From assembly GCA_964545855.1 (NCBI GenBank), contig CAZJHD010000016.1, positions 1 through 64,000 of the forward strand: a stretch of 64,000 nucleotides of DNA. The letters are read 5' to 3'. The notes below the pieces were generated by a model. The model was not told the origin of the DNA. It made no database searches and worked only from the letters and a program-made list of their open reading frames with translations. Origin of the DNA: CAZJHD01 sp964545855 (GTDB lineage: Bacteria; Planctomycetota; UBA1135; JACQFD01). The translations under genes were made by a program, and so were the position numbers. Of the stretch, positions 42,201 to 49,884 are shown in pieces. The first letter of the stretch is position 1. Each line of letters starts with the position of its first letter.

Positions 42201-45200
42201 TGGAGGAGCGCACCGTCGTCACCGATCCCAAGACGGGGAAGGCCGTCGCTCGGCTCTCCCTCGCGGAGGGCGGCACCTACGTCCTGCGCGCCGAGGGCGC
42301 CGACCGATTCGGCACCGCCGTCGCCGCGGACCACGAGATCGAGGTGTCCGGAGACGACGACGCCGTGAAGCTCCGGCTCTTCGTCGAGCGCGACTCCTGG
42401 AGGCTCGGCGAGCGGATCGTCGCGCGCGTCGTCTCCCGGATGGCCGGCGAGCGGTCCTGCCTCGTCGTGCGCGAGGGGGCCGGTGTCCTCGGCTACCGCA
42501 TCGTGCGCGTCCCGCGCGGCGAGAGCCCTCTCGACCTGGAGGTGGACGAGGCGCTCGCACCGCAGTTCACGCTCGCCCTCGCGGCCGTCGACGACTGGAC
42601 CCTGCACACGGCGGCGAAGACGTTCTCCGTCTCACAGGAGCTCACCGTCGAGGTGAAGCCGGCGGCCGCGAGCTACGGGCCCGGTGAGGAAGCCTCTGTG
42701 GACGTGGTCGTGCGGGACGCGCGCGGGAAGCCCGTGGCCGCCGAGGTGGCGCTCGCCGTCGTGGACGAGGCCTTCCTCGCCGTTCGTCCCGACGCGACGC
42801 CGAGCCTTCGGGACTTCTTCTTCTCCGCGACGCGCGACGCCGGCACCGTCACGGCGTCCTCCTGTGGCTTCTACTACGACGCGGAGACGCGGAGCGTCGC
42901 GAGCGACCTCGCCGCCGAGGAGGAGCGCATGCGCCTCCGCGAGGAGACGGCGTCGCCGCCCGAGGCGAGCCCCGTCGGAGACGTCTTTCTCGCGCTCGAC
43001 TCCGTTCTGCAGGCGGGGGAGCTCGACGAGAAGTCGAAGGACGCGCTCAGGAGTCTGGGTTACGCCGGCGGGGGCGGAGCTCCTGCAGGGCTTGTGGTGC
43101 CCGGTGCACCGCCAATGCCGAACGCGGAGCCCTCGAACGGCTCCGATTGGGGGAACGAGGACGAAGCGCGGGCGCAGACCGGCACGTTCGGCGCCGTCGG
43201 CGGAGATTCCCTGGCACGGAAGTCCGCCGACAAGCGCGTCCGCTTCTCCGCGAGACGCGGCGGCGCGTTGGCCAAGAACGAGGCCGGTGGCCGCTACAAG
43301 GGGCCCGGGGACACGGCCGCTGCCTTCGAGGCTTTCGCCGGCAATCGGCTCGATCTCGATCTTCCGAACGAGTCGGCGGACGCGTCCGGCGCCCAGCTCC
43401 GATCGCTCTTCTCCGAGACGGCAGCGCTCGCGCGCGTCGTTTCGGACGCGAGCGGCGCCGGCCGGACCACCTTCCGGCTCCCCGACTCGACGACGAGTTG
43501 GAACGTGAAGGCGCGCGGCGTGACGCGCGCGACGGAGCTCGGGGAGGGGAGCGCGAGCTTCCTCGCGCGCCGAGACCTCGAGGTGTCGCTCCGGCTCCCG
43601 GGCGCGTTCGCCGAGGGCGACCGCGTGGAGTCGGCGGGCTTGGTGCGGAACGCCTCCTCGGTGGAACGGACCGTCGAGGCACGGCTCACGGCGACGGGAG
43701 CGACGGGGGAGGCGAAGCTCGACGCGAGCCTCGCCGCGGGAGCGGAGGAGGCGCTCGTCGGCGATCTCACCATCTCCGGCGCCGACGAGGTTCGCCTCGC
43801 GCTCTCCGCGCGCGCCGGCGACGACCAGGACCGGATCGAGCGGACGGTCGGCGTGCGCGCCGCCGGGTCCGCCGTCGCGGACTTCGAGAGCGCGCTGGTG
43901 CGCGACCAGGCCATCCTCGAGCTCGAGCTGCCGGCCTTCGAGACGCTGCGGCGTCCGTCGCTCTCGATCGTGATCGGGCCCTCCCTGGAGGCCGCAGTGC
44001 TCGAGGATCCGGCGCCCACGAGGCGTCACCTGGCCGGCGGCATGCTGCTGACCGATGCGCCGGGCTGGACCGTGACCTTCGGCGCCGTGGCGCTCGAGAG
44101 GCTCCAGTTCCTCGGCCGCGTGGGCGGCGCGGACGCGGCGCAGGCGGCGACGCTCCGACGGCGCGTCGTCGACGCCGTGGCGCGCCTCGTCGCCGAGCAG
44201 GCGCCCGACGGGAGCTTCGGCTGGACCGGCACGCTGAACGTGGGCGTCGACAAGGACCAGAAGATCCGCGCGACGCCGGACATCGCCACGACGGCACGCG
44301 CCCTCGCGTTCCTCGGCCGCGCGCGCACGGCGGCGATCGCCGTTCCCGATGCATCGATCGACCGCGCGACGACGTGGGTCCGGGCGCGGCTGCGCCAGAA
44401 CGACGGAGCCGTCGACCGCGCACGGATGCTGCTCGCGCTGGCGGAAACGGGCCAGGGCGACCTGGAGCTCCTGAATCGGCTGCAGCGCGCGAAGGCGAGC
44501 GTGCCGGACACGGGGCTCGCGCTGCTCGCGCTCTGCGATCTGCGCATGGGCCGGCGCGATCTCGCCGCCGAGGTGGCGGTCGATCTCCGCGAACGGCTGC
44601 GGCGCGTGACGGCGGGACCGGGCGCGCCGAAGCTCGCCGCCGACGACCTCGAGGCGCAGTCCCTCGCGCTCGCGGCGCTCGCCGACATCGACGCCCGCGA
44701 CGCGATGCTGGCGGCGCTCTCCGACCGCATCCGGACCTCTCGGACGCGGGCGCGATCCGATCGCGCGGAGGAGGCGGCCGTCGCGGCGCTCGCGCGGTAC
44801 CACGGCGCTGCCAAGCCCGAGGCCGCCGAGTACGAACTCGACGTCGTGCTCAACGGGAATCCGATTCGAACCGTGCGGAGCGCCGAGGCGCGGTCGCCCA
44901 TCGTGCTCGAGGTCGCGGGGGACGCGATGCGTGGGAAGAACCGCATCGACGTGCGCCTGCGGGGCCGGGGCGAGGTGAGCGTCGACGCGACGATGTCGGC
45001 GACCATGCCCGTCTTCGATTCCTCGGCGCGGGAGCGGTTCGCCTCGGTCCGGCGGTCCATCGAGCCGTCGGAGCTCCGCTATCGCGGGAAGCCGATCCCG
45101 CGCGGCTTCGACGTGGTGGATGGCCCCTACAAGGCCTTCACGAACACGGTGAAGAACCTCGTCTCGGGAACGGAGGCGCTCGTGTCCGTCACCTTCCTGT

Positions 45201-47317
45201 CGCGCGAGAAGGACAACTCGCCGCTCGAGTACGCGATCCTGGAGGAGCCGATCCCGGCCGGGTGCGAGGTCGTGCCCGACTCCATCCGCGGCGACTTCGA
45301 GCGCGCCCTCGTGCGCGGCGGCGCGATCGTGGCCGCTTGGGGACCGGCGGCGCGCTCCGGGCGCCTCAGCTACCGGCTCCTCGGCGTGCGACCGGGCGAG
45401 TTCCTGCATGCTCCCGCGACGCTCGCACCCGCCTATCGGCCCGACCGGACGGCGGAGGGCGACGTCGCGCGGCTGGTGGTGCTCGGCGCCGGCACGAAGT
45501 CGCCCGACGAGATCCGGCTCACTCCGGACGAGCTCTATCACGGCGGCATCGCGCGCTACGACGCGGGCGAGCGCTCCGAGGGAGCGGCGTGGCTGCGGAG
45601 CGCCGTCTCCGAGTGGCGTCTCGCCGACGCGCCCCTTCGCGAAGCGACGCGCCGGATCCTCCTGGACGCCGTCGCGCGGAACGACTCGGAGGCGGCGATC
45701 ACGTCCTTCGAGCAGCTGCGCGACCGCTTCCCCGACGTCGTTCTCCCCTTCGAGATCGTGACGCAGGTGGGCGACGCGTACCTGGCGGCGCGCCAGGCGG
45801 AGGTCGCCGACCTCATCTACCGCGGCACCATGGGCGCGCTGTTCCGCCGCGAGGCGAACGTCGCGGGCGCGCTCCTGCGGGAGCGCGAGTTCCTGGCGGC
45901 CGTGCGGTTCCTCGAGGACCTCCACCGCGTCTACCCCGATGCGCCGGAGACCCTGACGGCGTTGCATCACCTCGCGGGCCTCGTGGCCGCGGGCGCGTCG
46001 TCGGGCGCGGGGATCCGCGATGTCGACGGGACGGTCGTCTCGCGCGACGCGCTGCTCGCGCGCGCGGGAGAGATCGAGATGGAGTTCCTCGTCCGGGCGC
46101 CGAACGATCCGCTCGCTCCGGAAGCGTCCTTCGGCCTGCTGTCGACGGAGCTCGAGCGAGGTCACTTCTCCGGCGTCGTCGAAGGCTGCGCCGCCTTCGG
46201 GCGCCGCTACCCGGAGTCGTCGTTCCTCGACAAGGTCCTCTACCTCGAGGGCTACTCCCGCTTCGCGAACGGCGAGCCGGCGAAGGCCCTCGAGATCCTC
46301 GCGCGCGTCGTCGCCGAGCAGTTCCCCGACGGTCGCGGCGGACGGAGCGCCAGCAGCCAGCGCGACCGCGCCGTGTTCCTGCGAGCACAGATCCTCCACG
46401 CGACGGGCGACGCGGCGAGCGCCGTCGCGGAGTACGAGAAGGTGCAAGGCCTCTTCACCGATGCGGCGGACGCGCTGCAGTCGTTCCGCCGCAAGGAGCT
46501 CTCGTTGCCGGAGGTGAGGACCGTGACCGATGCGGATCTCCAGAAGGACGGGGCCCTACCGGCGTCGCCCACGCTGGATCTCGTCGTGGAGTCGCGCAAC
46601 CTCGCCAGGGCGCAGATGCGCGTCTACCGGGTCGACCTCATGCGGCTCTACTTGATGGAGCGCAATCTCGACCGCATGACCGACATCGACCTCGCGGGAA
46701 TCGCGCCGCTCTTCGTCCAGGATCTGACGCTTGGACCGGGAGAGGACTTCACGCGCCGCAAGAGTCCGGTGCAGCTCCCGCTCGCGGAGCGGGGCGCCTA
46801 CCTCGTCGTGCTGCGCGCCGAGGGGGAGAAGGGCAGTGCGCCCGTCGCCGACGCGACGCTCGTCCTCCGCACCGATCTCCAGCTCGAGGTGCGCGAGGAC
46901 GCGGCGGCGGGCCGCGTCTGGGTGAACGTCCGCGACGCGAGGGGCGCGAGCGTGCCTCGGGCCGACGTCCGCGTGGTGGGATCCGATGGGGAGGTCGTCC
47001 GCGTCGGTGCGACGGACCTGCGCGGCGTGTTCAGCACAGACGCCATCGAAGGCCGGGCGACGGTCGTCGCGCGCGCGGGCGAGGGCGCTCCGGGAGGTCC
47101 GAGCTTCGCGTTCCATCGCGGAACGGTCTCCCTCGAGCCGAAGCCGAGCGCATCGAAGGCCGTGGATCGGGCTGCTTCGCAGCAGGCCGATTTCGAGTTC
47201 CAGAACACGCAGGAGTTCCGGGACGCGAACGACCAGGTGATGAGGCGGAACATCCAGCAGCTCGAGCAGCTGCTGAACAAGCAGCAGCAGGGCGTGGAGC
47301 TGCAGCGCGTGCGCTGA
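39287..47317 (+). CDS. Giant secreted alpha-2-macroglobulin-like protein with TPRs, no thioester
   Basis: 2676 residues, the largest gene here. Signal peptide ALALVLALGAAVAVTLAGPGKA, then TPR-like helices (about 30-530). From about 530 come macroglobulin-type beta domains: SIEITSRNIEKVRVRIFRLD, LVTKASRRDALVFAQDAKTG, FVVLDRSSYRPGDLVRAWV, then the central motif LPDSTTSWNVKARGVTRAT (about 1400) and the alpha-alpha barrel (about 1560-1860; PDGSFGWTGTLNVGVD). The thioester CxEQ expected before the barrel is absent: PSLEAAVLEDPAPTRRHLAGG has no Cys. The receptor-like end (about 1940-2060; AFTNTVKNLVSGTEALVSVTF) is followed by a second TPR block and a C-terminal repeat of the N-terminal macroglobulin module (SPTLDLVVESRNLARAQMRVYRVD, about 2426). 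The last 50 residues are Gln-rich. Bacterial A2Ms trap proteases in the periplasm; without the thioester, capture must be non-covalent or the role structural. Confidence 0.87.
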   Translation: MLHRIVSHPARALALVLALGAAVAVTLAGPGKADDPVARRAKVHLMDRQFVEAAELLAKEPGNAEQAAERRFLRAHALLLAGDFTGSARALEEFVRDFPNAPEATRARLTLAAAKRGAKDFEAAAAIDRAQLRTLLSPERRNDLSKVYVDYADKAEKGLQPDWARARTFLDLAVGLELPPADDERLRSRAAEMAEKVGDFKDALQRLRSLRADRGDGAEGSTRFRIAQLERLTGDPRGARRSYEDFLRDYPKSERASEAAYGIALTHGMPSPPNDESLARGVASLKRVIEGWPGSKEARSAAFDIALGELHRRRFDDAVRDFRAFVASSPKPAPSADADRDDRVAVARARIGDALYAQSRYSDAIVAWRLYLAEHPSHGEFGRVHRAIVDAEFAIARTAAVEALESEERARERGDQAREAVQGFLASHPLDARQAATALWLGRIEETRQRFDVARDEYERVASKFAGAAEASEAQFHVGRIFEERTFDYEKAIAAYKAVTGAWQERARQRIAELQRKQLEVVTKRTTRTDESPSIEITSRNIEKVRVRIFRLDLETFFRAKLAEPRIEPLDVEVIEPDWNREVGTENYRAHESTTRTLALAECGGKPGAYVVKVDDGELEATTLVLVSDLVLVTKASRRDALVFAQDAKTGDPLSGVRVVVSDGSKILFEENTGADGVLLRRDDALAGVGALVVYGSSAAGAAVSGLDLSSLGRSAVLAPKCFVVLDRSSYRPGDLVRAWVVTRGVKDGGYVVEEGRRVRLAMQDASGTAIRSADVSLGAFGTAASDLAIPASAGFGSWTVAVVDDAKKETLGAASFAVEDVRRERIRCEVKLARSVVMRGETVEGTVQAQYFSGGPVGKRSVTLEIADVDPITVTTDSDGSASFSFATRDLAEEGTYAVVARLADEAVFGLAELVVTTVEFRPRLTTLQQVVLAGEGFDVSLETKDAADRPAGAELRLSALRREERGLRKVEERTVVTDPKTGKAVARLSLAEGGTYVLRAEGADRFGTAVAADHEIEVSGDDDAVKLRLFVERDSWRLGERIVARVVSRMAGERSCLVVREGAGVLGYRIVRVPRGESPLDLEVDEALAPQFTLALAAVDDWTLHTAAKTFSVSQELTVEVKPAAASYGPGEEASVDVVVRDARGKPVAAEVALAVVDEAFLAVRPDATPSLRDFFFSATRDAGTVTASSCGFYYDAETRSVASDLAAEEERMRLREETASPPEASPVGDVFLALDSVLQAGELDEKSKDALRSLGYAGGGGAPAGLVVPGAPPMPNAEPSNGSDWGNEDEARAQTGTFGAVGGDSLARKSADKRVRFSARRGGALAKNEAGGRYKGPGDTAAAFEAFAGNRLDLDLPNESADASGAQLRSLFSETAALARVVSDASGAGRTTFRLPDSTTSWNVKARGVTRATELGEGSASFLARRDLEVSLRLPGAFAEGDRVESAGLVRNASSVERTVEARLTATGATGEAKLDASLAAGAEEALVGDLTISGADEVRLALSARAGDDQDRIERTVGVRAAGSAVADFESALVRDQAILELELPAFETLRRPSLSIVIGPSLEAAVLEDPAPTRRHLAGGMLLTDAPGWTVTFGAVALERLQFLGRVGGADAAQAATLRRRVVDAVARLVAEQAPDGSFGWTGTLNVGVDKDQKIRATPDIATTARALAFLGRARTAAIAVPDASIDRATTWVRARLRQNDGAVDRARMLLALAETGQGDLELLNRLQRAKASVPDTGLALLALCDLRMGRRDLAAEVAVDLRERLRRVTAGPGAPKLAADDLEAQSLALAALADIDARDAMLAALSDRIRTSRTRARSDRAEEAAVAALARYHGAAKPEAAEYELDVVLNGNPIRTVRSAEARSPIVLEVAGDAMRGKNRIDVRLRGRGEVSVDATMSATMPVFDSSARERFASVRRSIEPSELRYRGKPIPRGFDVVDGPYKAFTNTVKNLVSGTEALVSVTFLSREKDNSPLEYAILEEPIPAGCEVVPDSIRGDFERALVRGGAIVAAWGPAARSGRLSYRLLGVRPGEFLHAPATLAPAYRPDRTAEGDVARLVVLGAGTKSPDEIRLTPDELYHGGIARYDAGERSEGAAWLRSAVSEWRLADAPLREATRRILLDAVARNDSEAAITSFEQLRDRFPDVVLPFEIVTQVGDAYLAARQAEVADLIYRGTMGALFRREANVAGALLREREFLAAVRFLEDLHRVYPDAPETLTALHHLAGLVAAGASSGAGIRDVDGTVVSRDALLARAGEIEMEFLVRAPNDPLAPEASFGLLSTELERGHFSGVVEGCAAFGRRYPESSFLDKVLYLEGYSRFANGEPAKALEILARVVAEQFPDGRGGRSASSQRDRAVFLRAQILHATGDAASAVAEYEKVQGLFTDAADALQSFRRKELSLPEVRTVTDADLQKDGALPASPTLDLVVESRNLARAQMRVYRVDLMRLYLMERNLDRMTDIDLAGIAPLFVQDLTLGPGEDFTRRKSPVQLPLAERGAYLVVLRAEGEKGSAPVADATLVLRTDLQLEVREDAAAGRVWVNVRDARGASVPRADVRVVGSDGEVVRVGATDLRGVFSTDAIEGRATVVARAGEGAPGGPSFAFHRGTVSLEPKPSASKAVDRAASQQADFEFQNTQEFRDANDQVMRRNIQQLEQLLNKQQQGVELQRVR

Positions 47318-47378
47318 TCCACGGGCGAGCCGGGCCGCGGCCGCCGTGCGCGTCGCGCCTCGGCGGCGCGAGCCGGAC

Positions 47379-48572
47379 TCAGGAGCCCGTCTTCGGCTCC
47401 GGCTTCCGTCCGGCGGTGACCGTCCGGTTGTACCAGGCGACCCAGTCGGCGGGCTTCGGTCCCACGTCGGACCCCGCGATCTTCGCGAGGGCGTTCCGGA
47501 CCACGGAGATCTCCTGCCGCACCACCTGCTCGTGCGAGACGTTCAGGATGCGCGCGTCGAGAACGACACCGCTCTGGAGGATGCTGATCTGGGGCTCGGC
47601 GATGGACGAGGCCTGGGCCACCTCCACCGAGTAGCCGCCGACGTAGGCGCGCTGCTCGCCGACGAAGAGGAAGGCGCGCGGCGCCGTCGAGCCGGCGCTC
47701 GATTGGAGGAGGAAATCGAGCCGGCGCACGAGGGCGGGGACCGCTTCGATCCGCCCGAGGGTCCCGAGGGCCTCGGCGCTGTGCATCCGGAGGAGAGTCG
47801 ACTTCTCGCCCAGTGCGCCGACCACGCGTCCGAAGACCCGGGGATCGCGCGTCTCCTCGATCGCGCGCGTCGCCGCCGCCCGGACCTCGGGGTCGCGGTC
47901 GTAGAGGACGGCGTTCACGAGCGACTGCGACTTCGCCTCCGGCGCGACCATCCCGAGCACCTCGGCGGACACGCGGCGAGTCGCCGGGCTCGCGGAGCGG
48001 AGGCCCCGTTCGAGCTCCGGGTGCCACGAGTCGTCGCCCGCGGACGCGAGCGCGAGCGCCGCGTGGAGCTGGCGCGCAGGCGTCGACCGGGCCGCGAGTC
48101 CGTCCAGCACGAAGCGTGCGCGGCTGAGGAGCGCGGGGCCCTCGGCTCCGGCGAGGACCTCGGAGGCCATCGGGAGGAGCGACTCCCCGACGCGCGCGCG
48201 ATCGACGCCCGCCTCGAGCGCTGCGTCCGAAGCCCGGAGGGCCTCCTCCAGCAGCCGCGCGCGGACCGCGAGCCGAACGACCTGGAGGCAGCGGAATCCG
48301 TCTCGGGCCGGGGTCTGCTCGAGGAGCCGGGCGCACTCTCGCCGGGCGCTCTCCCGATCGACCACGGCCAGCACGTCGGCGGCCGCGACGGGCCGTTCGG
48401 GCACTCCGTCGATCCGGATCTTGGCCGTCTCCCCCTCGAACCGGACCGTGCCGACGAGGGCCGATCCATCGCGGAGATGGATCACCGAAGTCTCGTCGCC
48501 GGACGAGCCGGCGGTCGTCGGCGGAAGCGTGAGCAGGAGTGCGCCGATCGTCGAGGCGAGGAGGTTCAGCAT
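47379..48572 (-). CDS. Secreted HEAT-repeat protein
   Basis: 397 residues from ATG 48572 (six more residues if ATG 48590 is used). Signal peptide LNLLASTIGALLLTLPPTTAG. A short beta part (SVIHLRDGSALVGTVRFEG) precedes HEAT repeats (about 110-300): LRSASPATRRVSAEVLGMV, VLYDRDPEVRAAATRAIEETRD, LRMHSAEALGTLGRIEAVPALV. The C-terminal 100 residues (APRAFLFVGEQRAYVGGYSVEVA ... PADWVAWYNRTVTAGRKP) are conserved-looking but of no family I recognise. Converges on the alpha-2-macroglobulin-like gene 61 nt away and is antisense-oriented to it; a scaffold role outside the cytoplasm is inference. Confidence 0.75.
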   Translation of the reverse strand: MLNLLASTIGALLLTLPPTTAGSSGDETSVIHLRDGSALVGTVRFEGETAKIRIDGVPERPVAAADVLAVVDRESARRECARLLEQTPARDGFRCLQVVRLAVRARLLEEALRASDAALEAGVDRARVGESLLPMASEVLAGAEGPALLSRARFVLDGLAARSTPARQLHAALALASAGDDSWHPELERGLRSASPATRRVSAEVLGMVAPEAKSQSLVNAVLYDRDPEVRAAATRAIEETRDPRVFGRVVGALGEKSTLLRMHSAEALGTLGRIEAVPALVRRLDFLLQSSAGSTAPRAFLFVGEQRAYVGGYSVEVAQASSIAEPQISILQSGVVLDARILNVSHEQVVRQEISVVRNALAKIAGSDVGPKPADWVAWYNRTVTAGRKPEPKTGS

Positions 48573-48930
48573 GGCGGCGTCCAACGACACAGGTGGCGAG
48601 AGGGTTCCACGCTACCCGAGATCGACGCTCGGGACACTCGATCGGGTGCGCCCTCCGCTATGATCTTCGGCGCGCGAGCAGGCGGCCCTTCGGTCGAATT
48701 CGAAGGCGCACCTGTCGAGCAGCCGGCCGTATGCACGGCCGGCGAGATCGAGACCTCTCGAGAGCCCACCCCCCGGAGCCCCGTCCTACGAGACGCGCGG
48801 GACCGAGGCGGAAGGCGATCGAGGGGCTCGACGGGCCGCGATCCGTGGAGCTCGAGACGGAACGGCATCGCTCGCTCCTTCGATCGTGCACTTCCCATTC
48901 GCGGCCGAGACTCCTGGAGGATCCCGTCCC
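48573..48930. other. 358-nt divergent intergenic region with a likely structured leader
   Basis: Plus strand: a good -10-like TATGAT at 48659-48664, then a perfect 9-bp hairpin GCCGGCCGT-ATGC-ACGGCCGGC at 48722-48743, smaller palindromes (CTTCG...CGAAG near 48690, CTCTCGAGAG near 48756), and finally a ribosome site GGAGG at about 48916, 10 nt before ATG 48931. If TATGAT is used, the leader is about 260 nt. Minus strand: TAGCGT at 48609-48614, 36 nt before ATG 48572. No open frame with a credible product is seen. Confidence 0.5.
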
Positions 48931-49884
48931 ATGACGACTCATCGATTCGTGCCTTCGTTCTTCCTTCTCGCCTCCCTCGCGACGTTCTCGCTGGGCGCAC
49001 CGAGCCACGGAGCGCTCGCCCAGGACGCCCCCGCATCGCGGCCCGCCGGAACGGCGGCCGCCCCGAAGGACTCGGCGACCAAGGATCCTGCGAAGGCTCA
49101 GGCGAACCTGAAGCGCGCGACGGACGCCATGGTGAAGCGATTCGAGGCGAAGCCCGTCGCCATGGACATGGAGCAGTCGGCGCAGGTGATGGGGATGAAC
49201 GTCAAGGGGAAGGGTCGAATGATGGCCTCCGGCGACGGCCGCATGCGTGTCGAGATGACTCAGGACATGCCCGGCATGGGCGCGATGAAGTCGACGGTGG
49301 TGATGGACGGCGAGCTGTTCTGGATCCACACCGACGCCGGGATGATGAACACGGTCATTCGCGGCACGAAGAAGGAGATGGACGAGATGATGGCGAAGCA
49401 GGGCGGAATGGCCGGCATGGGCAACGACTTCGACCTCTCGCGTCAGGTGGCCCAGCTCCAGAAGTCGTTCACCTTCGACGAGATCGAGGAAGGCATCGAG
49501 GTCGACGGGAAGTCGGCGTTCGGCGTGGCCGGCAGCATGAACAGCGCGGAGAAGGGTGAGGGGCAGGGCCCTGCGGCCGCGATCCGCGGTCTCGGCGTGA
49601 AGCGCTGCCGGCTCGTCTTCCTCAACGAGAACGACCTGCTCGTCGGCATCGACATGCTCGATGGCAACGGGAAGCCCCTCAGCTCGCAGCGCATGCGCAA
49701 TCACGACTTCCAGCCGAAGTTCACGGACGACACGTTCAAGTTCGTTCCGCCGGAAGGAGTGCAGGTGATGAACATCGCCGACCTCATGCGGCAGATGGGC
49801 TCCTTCGGTACCGACGAGGACGAGGACATGGACGAGGATCCCGACGAGACTCCGGCGTCGAAGCCCGTCGGCGGCGGCCGCTGA
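48931..49884 (+). CDS. Secreted LolA/DUF2092-like outer-membrane lipoprotein carrier-fold protein
   Basis: 317 residues; ATG 48931 has a GGAGG 10 nt upstream and is followed by a signal peptide (FVPSFFLLASLATFSLGAPSHGALAQ). After an Ala/Pro/Lys-rich linker, the body looks like an unclosed beta-barrel of the LolA/LolB type: KPVAMDMEQSAQVMGMNVKGKGRMMASGDGRMRVEM, KSTVVMDGELFWIHTDAG, KRCRLVFLNENDLLVGIDML, FTDDTFKFVPPEGVQVM. The tail is acidic (DEDEDMDEDPDE). It is unusually rich in Met. Possibly binds lipid or a hydrophobic ligand in the periplasm. Its last 101 nt overlap the 3' end of comEC on the other strand, and a strong terminator hairpin lies 46 nt past its stop. Confidence 0.72.
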   Translation: MTTHRFVPSFFLLASLATFSLGAPSHGALAQDAPASRPAGTAAAPKDSATKDPAKAQANLKRATDAMVKRFEAKPVAMDMEQSAQVMGMNVKGKGRMMASGDGRMRVEMTQDMPGMGAMKSTVVMDGELFWIHTDAGMMNTVIRGTKKEMDEMMAKQGGMAGMGNDFDLSRQVAQLQKSFTFDEIEEGIEVDGKSAFGVAGSMNSAEKGEGQGPAAAIRGLGVKRCRLVFLNENDLLVGIDMLDGNGKPLSSQRMRNHDFQPKFTDDTFKFVPPEGVQVMNIADLMRQMGSFGTDEDEDMDEDPDETPASKPVGGGR

